A DNA stretch of 64,000 nt from Pseudomonas ekonensis (GCF_019145435.1 NZ_JAHSTS010000002.1:186001-250000), one strand, 5' to 3'. Shown: positions 17,183-26,487, numbered from the stretch's first letter. Program-made: numbers and translations. The notes: generated from the letters alone by a model not told the origin.

Positions 17183-17617
17183 TCAGCACTCGCAACCGAT
17201 CGCGGCGTTCGCCGGGCGCTGCGCCGCCACGCTCAGCTGGAACCCTTCGTCCAGCCAACCGGTGACGCCGCCGATCATCTCTTTGACCGGATACCCCAAC
17301 GCCGCCAACTTCACCGCCGCCTTGTTGGCGCCGTTGCAGTGCGGGCCGGCGCAATAGACGACGAACAAGGTGTCCTTCGGATAGCCGGCCAGGTGCCCGG
17401 CAGTGAGCAGACGTCCCGGGAGGTTGACCGCACCGGGCACATGCCCGCGCTCAAACGCCAGCGGGCCGCGCACATCCACCAGCACGAAGTCCGTTTCGCC
17501 GGCCTCCTGGCTGCTGAAGACGTCGGAGCAATCGGTTTCGAACGTCAGACGGTTGCTGAAATGCATCAAGGCGATGGCCGACGAAGCGGCCGGGATTTGG
17601 CGAACCAGGCTGGTCAT
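17183..17617 (-). CDS. Single-domain rhodanese-like protein
   Basis: 144 residues. Rhodanese fold with FVLVDVRGPLAFERGHVPGAVNLP and the active-site loop CAGPHC, in which Cys89 is the sulfur-carrying residue. The substrate pocket loop is larger and more polar than that of thiosulfate sulfurtransferases. A CEC tail ends the protein. It is divergent from the ftrA-like regulator with 99 bases between them, an arrangement seen in other Pseudomonas, so it is probably regulated by that gene. Confidence 0.9.
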   Translation of the reverse strand: MTSLVRQIPAASSAIALMHFSNRLTFETDCSDVFSSQEAGETDFVLVDVRGPLAFERGHVPGAVNLPGRLLTAGHLAGYPKDTLFVVYCAGPHCNGANKAAVKLAALGYPVKEMIGGVTGWLDEGFQLSVAAQRPANAAIGCEC

Positions 17618-17716
17618 GGGGAAAGCTCCTGCGTCTGTGGGTGTGAACAGACTTTATCGGGGTGCCGCTTGCCGCTACAGTGGCGCACAAGACACTCATC
17701 GGGAAGTTTCCGCCAA

Positions 17717-18691
17717 ATGACTGACTCGCCCGGACGGGTCGCCATCCTCGCCTACGATGGCCTCTGCACCTTCGAATTCGGCATCGCCGTCGAGATCTTC
17801 GGCCTGGCCCGGCCGGAATTCGATTTCCCGTGGTACGAGCACTGCATCGCCGCCGTCGATCCGGGTCCGATGCGGGCCATGGGCGGCATCCGGGTGCTGG
17901 CCGACGGCGGCCTGGAACTGCTGGAACAGGCGCGCACCGTGATCATCCCCGGTTGGCGCGACCGCAGCGCCCCGGTGCCCGAAGCCCTGCTGACCGCGCT
18001 GCGCCAGGCCCACGCCCGCGGCGCGCGGCTGCTGTCGATCTGCTCCGGGGTGTTCGTGCTGGCGGCCAGCGGCCTGCTCGACGGGCATGGCGCCACCACC
18101 CACTGGCGCTACACCGCGGAACTGGCCGAGCGCTATCCGGCCATCGAGGTCGACCCGGACGTGCTGTACGTCGACGCCGGGCAGTTGATCACCTCGGCCG
18201 GCAGTGCGGCGGGCATCGACGCCTGCCTGCATCTGGTGGCCCGCGACTTCGGCACCCAGGTCGCCAACTCGGTGGCGCGGCGCTTGGTGATGTCGCCGCA
18301 GCGCACCGGCGGCCAGGCCCAGTTCATTCCCGCCCCGGTCAGCCCGACGCCGCGCAGCGACCTGTCGCGGGTGATGCAATGGGCCCGCGAGCGGCTGCAT
18401 GAACCTTTGGAAGTGCGCGACCTGGCCAGCGAGGCGGCGATGAGCGAGCGCACCTTCTTGCGTCGCTTCACCGAGGCCAACGGCCAGCCGCCCAAGGCCT
18501 GGCTGCAGCATGAACGGCTGGCCCGGGCGCGGGAACTGCTGGAAAGCAGCCAGCAGAACACCGAGCAGATCGCCTTGCGCTGCGGCTACCGCTCGGTGGA
18601 AAGCTTTCGCGTGGCGTTCCGCAACGTCGTGGGGGTGCCGCCGTCGGTGTACCGCGAGCGGTTCGGGCGCGAGGTGCGGGCACTGTCCTGA
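17717..18691 (+). CDS. ftrA: GATase1-like/AraC transcriptional regulator, FtrA type
   Basis: 324 residues from ATG 17717. The N-terminal DJ-1/PfpI-like domain (VAILAYDGLCTFEFGIAVEIF) carries the elbow cysteine in LLSICSGVFVLA. The C-terminal AraC domain has two helix-turn-helix units (VRDLASEAAMSERTFLRRF and TEQIALRCGYRSVESFRVAF). This is the GlxA/FtrA class of regulators. Most control nearby catabolic or sulfur genes, and the divergent rhodanese gene is the likely target. Confidence 0.88.
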   Translation: MTDSPGRVAILAYDGLCTFEFGIAVEIFGLARPEFDFPWYEHCIAAVDPGPMRAMGGIRVLADGGLELLEQARTVIIPGWRDRSAPVPEALLTALRQAHARGARLLSICSGVFVLAASGLLDGHGATTHWRYTAELAERYPAIEVDPDVLYVDAGQLITSAGSAAGIDACLHLVARDFGTQVANSVARRLVMSPQRTGGQAQFIPAPVSPTPRSDLSRVMQWARERLHEPLEVRDLASEAAMSERTFLRRFTEANGQPPKAWLQHERLARARELLESSQQNTEQIALRCGYRSVESFRVAFRNVVGVPPSVYRERFGREVRALS

Positions 18692-18716
18692 GGCCTTGAG
18701 GTCGGCTGCGCCGGAC

Positions 18717-19472
18717 TCAAGGCTTGCGCAGCAGGTAGGTGTCCATGATCCACCCGTGCTCCGCCCGCGCCGCCTGGCGCACCCGTCCGATCTCATCGGC
18801 GACGTCCTGGAGCCGGCCGCTGATGAGGATCTCGTCCGGCGTCCCCAGATAGGCCCCCCAGAAAATCTCCGTCTGCGGATCCGCCACCTGACGGTAAGCG
18901 TCCTGCGCATCCAGCATCACCACCACACTGTCCGCATCGCTCACCTGCCCCGCCGCCAGGCGCCGTCCCGTGGTGATTTCGACCGAGCGGCCGATGCCGT
19001 TCAACGGCACCTTGTGCTGCGCCGCCAGCGCCTGGACGCTGGTGATGCCGGGGATCACCTCGAACTCGAACGCGCATCGGCCCGACAGCAGAATCGCCTG
19101 CAGGATGCGGATCGTGCTGTCGTACAGCGCCGGATCACCCCACACCAGAAAACCGCCGCACTGGCCGTCAGCCAATTCTTCGTTGATCAGCCGTTCGAAG
19201 GTTGCCTGCTTGGCGCGGTTCAGGTCATCGACGCTGGCGTTGTAGTCCACATCCCCACGTTCGCGTTCAGGGCTGTGGGCTTCGACGAAACGGTACGCAG
19301 GATCGGTGATGTAGCGCTCGCAGATGTCGCGGCGCAGGTCGATCAACGAGGCCTTGGCCTGGCCCTTGTCCATGAGGAAAAACACGTCCACCCGGTTGAG
19401 CGCCTTCACGGCCTGCAGGGTGATGTAGTCCGGATGGCCGGCGCCGATGCCGATGACCAGCAAACGTTTCAT
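18717..19472 (-). CDS. cobF: Precorrin-6A synthase (deacetylating)
   Basis: 251 residues from ATG 19470-19472, with an excellent GGAGGAG. Tetrapyrrole methylase fold: LLVIGIGAGHPDYITLQA (SAM-binding P loop), VWGDPALYDST and VIPGITSVQA are the family motifs. CobF methylates C1 of precorrin-5 with loss of acetate in the aerobic cobalamin pathway. It overlaps the upstream phosphatase gene by one base (shared TCAT on the plus strand), so the two are coupled. No other cob gene is visible in the window. Confidence 0.93.
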   Translation of the reverse strand: MKRLLVIGIGAGHPDYITLQAVKALNRVDVFFLMDKGQAKASLIDLRRDICERYITDPAYRFVEAHSPERERGDVDYNASVDDLNRAKQATFERLINEELADGQCGGFLVWGDPALYDSTIRILQAILLSGRCAFEFEVIPGITSVQALAAQHKVPLNGIGRSVEITTGRRLAAGQVSDADSVVVMLDAQDAYRQVADPQTEIFWGAYLGTPDEILISGRLQDVADEIGRVRQAARAEHGWIMDTYLLRKP

Positions 19473-20041
19473 CAAAGGACTCCTCCCGGATCGATGCCGG
19501 GCAAGCGTAGCCGCCAACGGCCGGCGAAGCGCAGATCGACCAGGGCCAGCGGCTCGACATCGATGCAGTGGGACGCCTGGCCCTGAATCACGTGGGCCAA
19601 CGCCGCCCGGATCACAAACGGATGGGTGATCGCCACGGTGTGGCCAGGGCGGGACGGCAGGGCGGCGAGCCAGGCCGCCACCCGTTCGCCCAACTGCGCC
19701 ACCGACTCGCCGCCATGGGGCGCGGCACCCGGATCCTGCAGCCAGGCGTGCAGGGCCTCGGGCTCGTTCTGCTGCAACGCCTTGATCGATTGCCCCTGCC
19801 AGCGCCCCCAGTCGCAATCGCGCAACGCCTCATCGACTTGCGCATCACGGCCAAACCCTTCGGCAGTCTGACGGGTGCGCAATTCGGGGCCGCAGACCAA
19901 CCGGTAAGGAGCGTCGAGCCGGGCGGCCAGCCCCGCATCGGCCAGCGCCCTCTGCTCGATCGGCTCGTCCGTAGGAAAACGCGCCAGTTTTTGTGCGACG
20001 GTTCGCGCGTGGCAAACCAGGGTCAAGCGAATGGCCAGCAC
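19472..20041 (-). CDS. Histidine phosphatase-family protein with altered RHG motif
   Basis: 189 residues of the phosphoglycerate-mutase-like fold. The normal RHG catalytic motif reads CHA (C10-H11-A12 in LVCHART). The phospho-accepting His is kept, but the phosphate-binding Arg is lost. The second Arg (GPELRTRQTA), the Glu region (CDWGRWQGQ, GGES) and the second His (VAITHPFV) are present. The coupling to cobF suggests a cobalamin role such as CobC-like alpha-ribazole phosphate dephosphorylation. The altered motif leaves activity in doubt. Confidence 0.82.
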   Translation of the reverse strand: MLAIRLTLVCHARTVAQKLARFPTDEPIEQRALADAGLAARLDAPYRLVCGPELRTRQTAEGFGRDAQVDEALRDCDWGRWQGQSIKALQQNEPEALHAWLQDPGAAPHGGESVAQLGERVAAWLAALPSRPGHTVAITHPFVIRAALAHVIQGQASHCIDVEPLALVDLRFAGRWRLRLPGIDPGGVL

Positions 20042-20283
20042 GGTAGATCACTCGTTGAGGAGGAGAATGCGAGAACGGCAGAACGCCACGATGGCGGCCA
20101 TTGTGCCGTAAACAAAAGGTTTGCGGAGTGTGGGATGACCGAGCCCACCGCGACAAAGCGACAATGTCTGACACGAGAATGGGCAATGGACTACAAGCCA
20201 GGAAGAAACTCGCCTAGCCCTTACGCTTCGGGCATCTCGCCCCATTCTGGCGCTTGCAGACATACGCTGAAAATTCACTAGAC

Positions 20284-20301
20284 ATGTAACGTGAGTTACA
20301 T
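20284..20301. promoter_or_regulatory. Perfect dyad ATGTAAC-GTGA-GTTACAT, candidate RpiR operator
   Basis: Seven-base arms around a four-base centre, 58 bases before the start chosen for the RpiR-family gene. The form resembles dyads bound by RpiR regulators such as HexR (TGTAA-N-TTACA), so autoregulation is plausible. The rest of the 318-base gap (20042-20359) shows no gene. Confidence 0.5.
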
Positions 20302-20359
20302 AAATACTGTTTTAACGGATTGTGAAACAAATTCTACACCCCATCCAGCAGGAGCCCGG

Positions 20360-21214
20360 ATGCCCCCTCTCAGAGACCTGATCACCGATCCCGGCCTCGA
20401 CCTGACGCCCTCGGAGCGCAAAGTCGTGCGTGCGCTGCTGGATCAGTACCCGCGCAACGGCCTGGGGCCGATGGCACGCCTGGCCGAACACGCCGGCGTC
20501 AGCGACCCGACCATCGTGCGGCTGGTGAAAAAACTCGGTTTCGGCGGTTACGCCGACTTCCAGGACGCGCTGCTCAGTGACATGGATCATCGCCTGCGCT
20601 CGCCCCGCACCCTGCTGCAACCGCGTTCGCAGCAGAAAAGCGACGACCCCTGGAGCCACTACCTGAACCACAGCCACGGGCTTTTGGTCGAGACCCAGGC
20701 CCTGACCCAACCCGAAGACGTGCGGATCCTGGCGGACTGGCTGCTCGATACGCGCCATCAAGTGCACTGCTTCGGCGGACGCTTCAGCAGCCTGATGGCC
20801 ACCTACCTGCTCAATCACCTGCGCCTGCTGCGCCCCGGCTGCTTCGCGCTGGAAGACAACGCCCAACTGCCGGATCGGCTGTTCGACCTGCAACGCCAGG
20901 ACGTGGTGCTGGTGTTCGACTACCGCCGCTACCAGACCCAGGCCCTGCGCGTGGCCAGCGCGGCCAAGCAGAACAACGCCCGCGTGGTGCTGTTCACCGA
21001 CATCTACGCCTCGCCGCTGCGGGAACTGGCCGACCTGATCATCAGCGCCCCGGTCGAGTCCGCTTCGCCGTTCGACACCATGGTGCCGGCGCTGGCGCAG
21101 GTCGAAGCGCTGATCGCCAGCCTGACCCCGCGCTGCCCTAACCTGGCCGAACGCCTGGAGGGCATCGACGCCATGCGCAACGACTTCGACACCCACCTGC
21201 TGGAGGATAAATAA
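20360..21214 (+). CDS. MurR/RpiR-family transcriptional regulator
   Basis: 284 residues from ATG 20360, with AGGAG at 20350-20354; the frame is open from 20291 but that start lies inside the dyad and lacks a ribosome site. The N-terminal RpiR helix-turn-helix includes LGPMARLAEHAGVSDPTIVRL (split over residues 35-55) and KKLGFGGYADFQ. The C-terminal SIS sugar-isomerase-like domain includes CFGGRFSSLMATYL and the VLVFDYRRYQ strand. SIS domains bind phosphosugars or other small ligands. It heads a tightly packed catabolic operon (two bases to the next gene) and is its likely regulator. Confidence 0.92.
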   Translation: MPPLRDLITDPGLDLTPSERKVVRALLDQYPRNGLGPMARLAEHAGVSDPTIVRLVKKLGFGGYADFQDALLSDMDHRLRSPRTLLQPRSQQKSDDPWSHYLNHSHGLLVETQALTQPEDVRILADWLLDTRHQVHCFGGRFSSLMATYLLNHLRLLRPGCFALEDNAQLPDRLFDLQRQDVVLVFDYRRYQTQALRVASAAKQNNARVVLFTDIYASPLRELADLIISAPVESASPFDTMVPALAQVEALIASLTPRCPNLAERLEGIDAMRNDFDTHLLEDK

Positions 21215-21216
21215 GG

Positions 21217-21861
21217 ATGTTCAGCCTTCCCCACCGCTCGCCACGGGATCTGCCGTTCGTCACGGGCCACACCGCACTGCTGCTGGTGGACATGCAGCGG
21301 GCCTGGCTCGAACCGCAGTTCGACCCGCACCTCGAAGGCCCGGACGCCGCGTACTTCCTCAACCGCACCCGCGCGCAGGTGGTGCCCAACCAGCAGATGC
21401 TGCTCAACGCCTTTCGCCGGGCACGGCAGAACGTGCTGCACACGATCATCGAAAGCCTGACCGCCGACGGCCGCGACCGCTCGCTGGACCACAAGCTGTC
21501 GGACATGCACCTGCCCAAGGGCAGCGCCCAGGCCCGGGTCATCGCTGAACTGACGCCTTCGGAAAACGAAATCGTGCTGCCCAAGACCTCGTCCGGGGTC
21601 TTCAACTCGACCAACATCGACTATGTGCTGCGCAACCTCGAGACCCGCCACCTGATCGTCGCCGGCATCGTCACCGACCAGTGCGTCGACATGGCCGTGC
21701 GCGACGCCGCCGACCGCGGCTACCTGGTGACCCTGGTGGAAGACGCCTGCGCCACCTACTCCGCCGAGCGGCACGAAGCCTGCCTGAACGCGATCAAAGG
21801 CTACTGCTGGATCACCGACACCCAGACCGTGCTGGGCCGCCTGCGGGAGATGCAGCCATGA
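21217..21861 (+). CDS. Isochorismatase-like cysteine hydrolase
   Basis: 214 residues. The catalytic triad of the family is visible: Asp25 in LLLVDMQRAW, Lys123 in VLPKTSSGVF and Cys156 in GIVTDQCVDMA, with the cis-peptide region just before the cysteine. Members hydrolyse amides, ureides or carbamoyl groups (nicotinamide, N-carbamoylsarcosine, biuret). It is second in the operon, and its stop overlaps the start of the next gene (ATGA). The substrate is presumably an amide intermediate of the pathway. Confidence 0.9.
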   Translation: MFSLPHRSPRDLPFVTGHTALLLVDMQRAWLEPQFDPHLEGPDAAYFLNRTRAQVVPNQQMLLNAFRRARQNVLHTIIESLTADGRDRSLDHKLSDMHLPKGSAQARVIAELTPSENEIVLPKTSSGVFNSTNIDYVLRNLETRHLIVAGIVTDQCVDMAVRDAADRGYLVTLVEDACATYSAERHEACLNAIKGYCWITDTQTVLGRLREMQP

Positions 21862-23189
21862 GCGAACGCCTGTCGCCCCTGCCGATGACCACGCTGGTCA
21901 CCACCGACCTGACCGGCATCACCCGGGGCCGCTCCTTCCCCACCGATGAGCTGGAACATTACCGCGCCGCCGGTTGCGGCTGGGTGCCGGCCAACAGCGC
22001 GCTGACCCCGCAGGACATCATCGCCAGCACCAACCCCTGGGGCGCCTACGGCGACCTGCGGCTGATTCCCGACCTGGCCAGCCGCGTCACCGTCGGCAAC
22101 GGCCCGGACGCAGCGGCCCCGGCGCTGGACTTCATCCACTGCGACATCCGCGAAACCGACGGCCAGGCATGGGGTGCCTGTCCGCGCACCCTGCTGCGCG
22201 ATGAAGTGGAGCGCTATCGCGACGGGCTCGGCCTGCAGGTCAATGCCGCGTTCGAACACGAATTCAACCTGCACGCAGGCTTTGCCGAACACCTGGCCTT
22301 CTCCCTCGAGTCCCAGCGCCAGGGCGCCGAATTCGGCGGCTGGCTGCTCAGCGCGCTGCGCGCCGGGCAAGTCGAGCCGGAGATGTTCCTGCCCGAATAC
22401 GGCAAGCACCAGTACGAGATCACCTGCCGCCCGGCCCTGGGCGTAGCGGCGGCGGACCGCGCCGTGAACGTGCGCGAGATCACCCGCGAGATCGCCCGGC
22501 AGATGGGGCTGGACGTCAGCTTCGCGCCCAAGACCGCCGCCGACGCCGTGTGCAACGGCGTGCACCTGCACCTGAGCCTGCTCGACCTCGAAGGCCGGCC
22601 GATGCTCTACGACGCCGGCACCAGCAACGGGCTGTCGACCCTCGGCCAGCACTGGGCGGCGGGTGTGCTGCACTACCTGCCGGCGCTGTGCGCGTTGACC
22701 GCGCCGACGCCGGTGTCCTATGAGCGCCTGCAGCCGCACCACTGGAGCGCGTCCTACGCCTGCCTCGGCCAGCGCAACCGCGAAGCGGCGCTGCGGATCT
22801 GCCCGACGGTGACGCTGGGCGACAAGCCTGTGGCGAAGCAATTCAACCTGGAGTTCCGCGCCATGGACGCCACCGCGTCGCCGCATCTGGCGATGGCCGC
22901 CCTGCTGATCGCCGGGCGCCTGGGCATCGAGCGCAAGTTGGCGCTGAACGCGGTCACCGACGAAATTCCCGATTCACTCAACGACGAACAGCGCAAGGAG
23001 CGGGGCATCGTCGCCCTGCCCGGCTCGCTGGCCCAGGCGCTGGATTGCCTGCGCAACAGTCAAGCGCTGGCGCTGGCCCTGCCGACGCCGCTGCTCGACA
23101 CGTATTTCGCCCTTAAGACCGAGGAACTGGCGCTGACGGAACAGCTCTCGCCCGCTGACCTGTGTGAGCACTATGCACGCCTGTACTGA
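21858..23189 (+). CDS. Glutamine synthetase-family ligase (gamma-glutamylamine synthetase-like)
   Basis: 443 residues from ATG 21858, overlapping the previous stop. The C-terminal catalytic domain has the metal-binding pattern AAFEHEFNLH, GKHQYEITCRP, the ATP-binding NGVHLHLSL and the C-terminal EFRAMDATASPHLAMAALL. Divergence from GlnA and the absence of its conserved NRSA-type sequence place it with PuuA/SpuI-like enzymes. These use ATP to join glutamate to an amine or similar nitrogen compound. Its place between a cysteine hydrolase and an N-formylglutamate amidohydrolase suggests that it forms a glutamyl conjugate later hydrolysed. Confidence 0.9.
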   Translation: MSERLSPLPMTTLVTTDLTGITRGRSFPTDELEHYRAAGCGWVPANSALTPQDIIASTNPWGAYGDLRLIPDLASRVTVGNGPDAAAPALDFIHCDIRETDGQAWGACPRTLLRDEVERYRDGLGLQVNAAFEHEFNLHAGFAEHLAFSLESQRQGAEFGGWLLSALRAGQVEPEMFLPEYGKHQYEITCRPALGVAAADRAVNVREITREIARQMGLDVSFAPKTAADAVCNGVHLHLSLLDLEGRPMLYDAGTSNGLSTLGQHWAAGVLHYLPALCALTAPTPVSYERLQPHHWSASYACLGQRNREAALRICPTVTLGDKPVAKQFNLEFRAMDATASPHLAMAALLIAGRLGIERKLALNAVTDEIPDSLNDEQRKERGIVALPGSLAQALDCLRNSQALALALPTPLLDTYFALKTEELALTEQLSPADLCEHYARLY

Positions 23190-23925
23190 ACCTGCCGAGC
23201 TGGGGTTGTATACCCGGCCGGTCTACAACCTGAGCCGCGAAGACTCGACGCATCCGCTGATCCTGGTGTGCGAGCACGCCAGCCGCTACATCCCCGAGGC
23301 CCTGAACGGCCTGGGCCTGGATGAGGCCGCCGCCTGCGAGCACATCGCCTGGGACATCGGCGCGCTGGCGCTGGCCGAGCGGCTGTCGGAGCAATTGGGC
23401 GCGACGCTGCTGAGCGCCAACTATTCGCGGCTGCTGATCGACCTCAACCGGCCCCGGCACGCCCCGGACAGCATTCCGGCGCAGAGCGAGATCTATCAGG
23501 TGCCGGGCAACCGCGATCTGGATGAAACCACCCGCGAATACCGCCGTCAGACATTGTTCAAGCCCTTTCATTCGCGGTTGCAGCAATTGATCGACACCCG
23601 CCTGGCCGAAGGCCGTCCGGTGCGGGTGGTGGGGATCCACAGTTTCACCCCGGTGTACTACGGCCAGCCCCGCGAGCTGGAAGCGGGCGTGCTGTTCGGC
23701 CAGGCCAAGGCCTACGCCCACCGCCTGCTCGAAGGCCTGGGCAAGCACCCGCTGAAGGTGGCGGGCAACCAGCCCTACCGGGTCGACCCGCTGGGCGACA
23801 TGACCGTGCCGGTGCACGGCGACGCCCGGGGCCTGGAGTCGGTGCTGATCGAGGTGCGCAATGATCTGCTGCGCAGCCCCGACGCGGTGGCGCGCTGGGC
23901 CGGTTATCTGGCCCCTCTGCTGTAG
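23173..23925 (+). CDS. N-formylglutamate amidohydrolase-family protein
   Basis: 250 residues from ATG 23173, overlapping the ligase gene by 17 bases; a GTG at 23164 is an alternative. Zinc hydrolase with VCEHASRYIP near the N terminus, WDIGALALAERL, LIDLNRPRHAPDSIP and GIHSFTPVY, all HutG-type motifs. HutG releases formate from N-formylglutamate. In this context the substrate may be another N-acyl or glutamyl amide, and it is not next to any hut gene. Confidence 0.9.
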   Translation: MHACTEPAELGLYTRPVYNLSREDSTHPLILVCEHASRYIPEALNGLGLDEAAACEHIAWDIGALALAERLSEQLGATLLSANYSRLLIDLNRPRHAPDSIPAQSEIYQVPGNRDLDETTREYRRQTLFKPFHSRLQQLIDTRLAEGRPVRVVGIHSFTPVYYGQPRELEAGVLFGQAKAYAHRLLEGLGKHPLKVAGNQPYRVDPLGDMTVPVHGDARGLESVLIEVRNDLLRSPDAVARWAGYLAPLL

Positions 23926-24002
23926 TTTTTTTGCTGTTGCCGTAAACGATGGACCGACATAACAACTAAAACGAACGATTGGCTGACAAGGAGTTGCGCT
24001 TC

Positions 24003-25352
24003 ATGGAAATAGAAGAGTTCGGCTACAAGCAGGAGTTGAAACGTAGCCTGACGCTGACCGACCTGGTGGTGTACGGGATGATCTTCATGATCCCCATCGC
24101 CCCGTTCGGCGTTTACGGCTACGTCAACGCCGAAGCGCCGGGGATGGTGCCGCTGGCCTATATCATCGGCATGGTGGCCATGGTGTTCACCGCACTGAGC
24201 TACGGCAGCATGGCCCGGGCCTTTCCGATAGCGGGTTCGGTGTACTCCTACGCGCAACGGGGCCTGAACCCGCACGTTGGGTTCCTCGCCGGCTGGCTGA
24301 TGCTGCTCGACTACCTGCTGATCCCGCCGCTGCTGTACGTCTACGCGGCCATGGCCCTGAACCATCTCTACCCTGAGGTTCCCAAGGTCGGGTTCATCCT
24401 GGCGTTCCTGGTCAGCGCGACCTTCGTCAACCTGCGCGGCATCACCTTCACCGCACGCATGAACATCCTGTTCCTGCTGGCGCAGCTGGCGGTGCTGGGC
24501 ATCTTCCTGTTCTATGCCTGGAACGCCCTGCACAACGGCGCCGGCAACGGCCAGTTGACCCTGGCGCCGCTGTACCACCCGCAGACGTTCAATTTCGCCC
24601 TGCTGATGCAGGCGGTGTCCATCGCGGTGCTGTCGTTCCTGGGCTTCGATGCGATCTCCACCCTGGCCGAAGAGATCAAGGGCGACCCGGGCCGCAGCGT
24701 CGGCAAGGCCGCGCTGATCACCCTGGTGGTGATGGGCGCGATCTTCGTCGTGCAGACCTGGATCGCCACCGACCTGGCGGCCGGCATGGGCTTCAAGTCC
24801 GCCGACACCGCGTTCTACGAGATCGCCGAAATCGCCGCCGGCAGCTGGCTGGCGACCCTGACCGGCGTCGCCACCGCACTGGCCTGGGGCGTGGCGGTCG
24901 CCATCACCTCGCAGGCGGCCGTCTCGCGCCTGCTGTTCGGCATGGCCCGCGACGGCAAGCTGCCGAAGGTGCTGGCCAAGGTGCATCCGACCCACAACAC
25001 GCCCTACCTGAGCATTTACCTGGTGGCCGTGCTGTCGCTGGTGATCTGCTACCTGTTCATCGATTCGGTGGACACCCTGACGTCGCTGGTCAACTTCGGC
25101 GCCTTGAGCGGCTTCATGCTGCTGCACCTGACCGTCATCAACCACTACTGGCGCCGGCAGAAGTCCGGGCAAGTGGTCCGTCACCTGATCTGCCCGGTGA
25201 TCGGCTTCGGGATCGTCGCGGCCATCATGTACAACATGGGCGTCGATGCGCAGAAGCTCGGCCTGATCTGGATCGCGCTGGGCCTGGTGTACCTGTTTTT
25301 CCTGAACCGCCTCGGCGCCGGCACCGCCCTGCCTGACCCGAGCAATGGCTGA
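24003..25352 (+). CDS. APC-family amino acid/amine permease
   Basis: 449 residues from ATG 24003, with AAGGAG at 23988-23993; a TTG upstream is not used. About twelve membrane helices. The first helix holds the APC substrate motif (YGMIFMIPIAPFGVYGYV), and FPIAGSVYSYAQRGLNP is the consensus region of helix 3. It lies in the yeeF/puuP-like branch that takes up amino acids or polyamines by proton or sodium coupling. It follows the hydrolase genes and is probably the importer of the pathway substrate. Confidence 0.92.
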   Translation: MEIEEFGYKQELKRSLTLTDLVVYGMIFMIPIAPFGVYGYVNAEAPGMVPLAYIIGMVAMVFTALSYGSMARAFPIAGSVYSYAQRGLNPHVGFLAGWLMLLDYLLIPPLLYVYAAMALNHLYPEVPKVGFILAFLVSATFVNLRGITFTARMNILFLLAQLAVLGIFLFYAWNALHNGAGNGQLTLAPLYHPQTFNFALLMQAVSIAVLSFLGFDAISTLAEEIKGDPGRSVGKAALITLVVMGAIFVVQTWIATDLAAGMGFKSADTAFYEIAEIAAGSWLATLTGVATALAWGVAVAITSQAAVSRLLFGMARDGKLPKVLAKVHPTHNTPYLSIYLVAVLSLVICYLFIDSVDTLTSLVNFGALSGFMLLHLTVINHYWRRQKSGQVVRHLICPVIGFGIVAAIMYNMGVDAQKLGLIWIALGLVYLFFLNRLGAGTALPDPSNG

Positions 25353-25470
25353 CAAGAAAAAGAGCGGCGTCTGACAAAGAATCAGGCGACCGCCGATTTA
25401 ACGCGTGGAAACCGACAGTGATAGTCAGGTTCGGCGATGACGCCGGACCGTTCGATACAGGAGTGCATCC

Positions 25471-26487
25471 ATGCTGGTCTTACGCCCAGTCGAGCCAACC
25501 GACCTGCCCCACCTGCAACAGCTGGCCCGCGACAGCCTCGTGGGTGTCACCTCCTTGCCGGACGACAGCGAACGCCTGCGCGAAAGGATCGCCAGCTCCT
25601 GCGCCTCGTTCGACAGCGACACGCAGGCCCAAGGCTCGGAGAACTACTTCTTCGTGCTGGAAGACCAGGAACAAGGGCGGCTGGTCGGCTGCTCGGAAAT
25701 CGTCGCCACCGCCGGCTGCGACGGCCCGTTCTACAGCCTGCGCAACCGCCACTTCACCAGCGCCTCGCGGGAACTGAACATCGAGCACGGCGTGCCGGCG
25801 CTGTCGTTGTGCCAGGACCTGAACGGCCACACCCTGCTGCGCGGCTTCCACATCGACGCCGCACTGGTGCGCTCGCCCCATTCCGAACTGCTGTCGCGGG
25901 CGCGGCTGCTGTTCATCGCCATCCACGGCCGGCGCTTTGCCGACGCGGTGATCACCGAAATCGTCGGCTACAGCGACGACCAGCAGCGCTCGCCGTTCTG
26001 GGACGCCCTGGGCAAGCACTTCTTCGATCTGCCCTACGCCGAGGCCGAACGCCTGTGCGGCCTGCAGAACCGCACGTTCCTGGCCGAACTGATGCCGCAA
26101 TACCCGATCTACGTGCCGATGCTGCCCCAGGCCGCCCAGGACTGCATCGGCCGGGTGCACCCCGACGGCCAGGAAGCGTTCGACATCCTTGAGCGCGAAG
26201 GCTTCGAGACCAACAGCTACATCGACCTGTTCGACGCCGGCCCCACCCTGTACGCCCGCACCGCGAACATCCGCTCGATCGGCCAGAGCCGGGCCGTCAC
26301 GGTGCGGCGCCAGGCGCAGATCGACGCCCGGGGCCATTACCTGGTCTGCAACGACGCCTTGAAGGGATTCCGCGCGGTGGTGGCCGAGCTGGACGACCGG
26401 CCGGGACAGCCGCTGGCCCTGACACCGTCGCTGTGTGCGGCACTGGGCGTCACCGATGGCGACAGCGTGCGGGTGACCGCACTGTGA
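25471..26487 (+). CDS. Arginine/ornithine N-succinyltransferase alpha subunit paralogue (AruF-like)
   Basis: 338 residues from ATG 25471, after CAGGAG. AstA-fold acyltransferase along its whole length: MLVLRPVEPTDLPHLQQLA, GVTSLPDDSERL, NYFFVLEDQ, EIVGYSDDQQRSPFWDALG, FLAELMPQYPIYV and EGFETNSYIDLFDAGPTLYA. In P. aeruginosa, AruF and AruG form a heterotetramer that succinylates arginine or ornithine in the AST pathway. Here the gene has no aruC or aruD neighbour, so this is probably a second, diverged copy devoted to the adjacent catabolic operon. Confidence 0.9.
   Translation: MLVLRPVEPTDLPHLQQLARDSLVGVTSLPDDSERLRERIASSCASFDSDTQAQGSENYFFVLEDQEQGRLVGCSEIVATAGCDGPFYSLRNRHFTSASRELNIEHGVPALSLCQDLNGHTLLRGFHIDAALVRSPHSELLSRARLLFIAIHGRRFADAVITEIVGYSDDQQRSPFWDALGKHFFDLPYAEAERLCGLQNRTFLAELMPQYPIYVPMLPQAAQDCIGRVHPDGQEAFDILEREGFETNSYIDLFDAGPTLYARTANIRSIGQSRAVTVRRQAQIDARGHYLVCNDALKGFRAVVAELDDRPGQPLALTPSLCAALGVTDGDSVRVTAL

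Noticed and set aside
15057..17357. 766-codon plus-strand frame
   Set aside because: It is antisense to the deacylase and binding-protein genes and spans a REP and a terminator.
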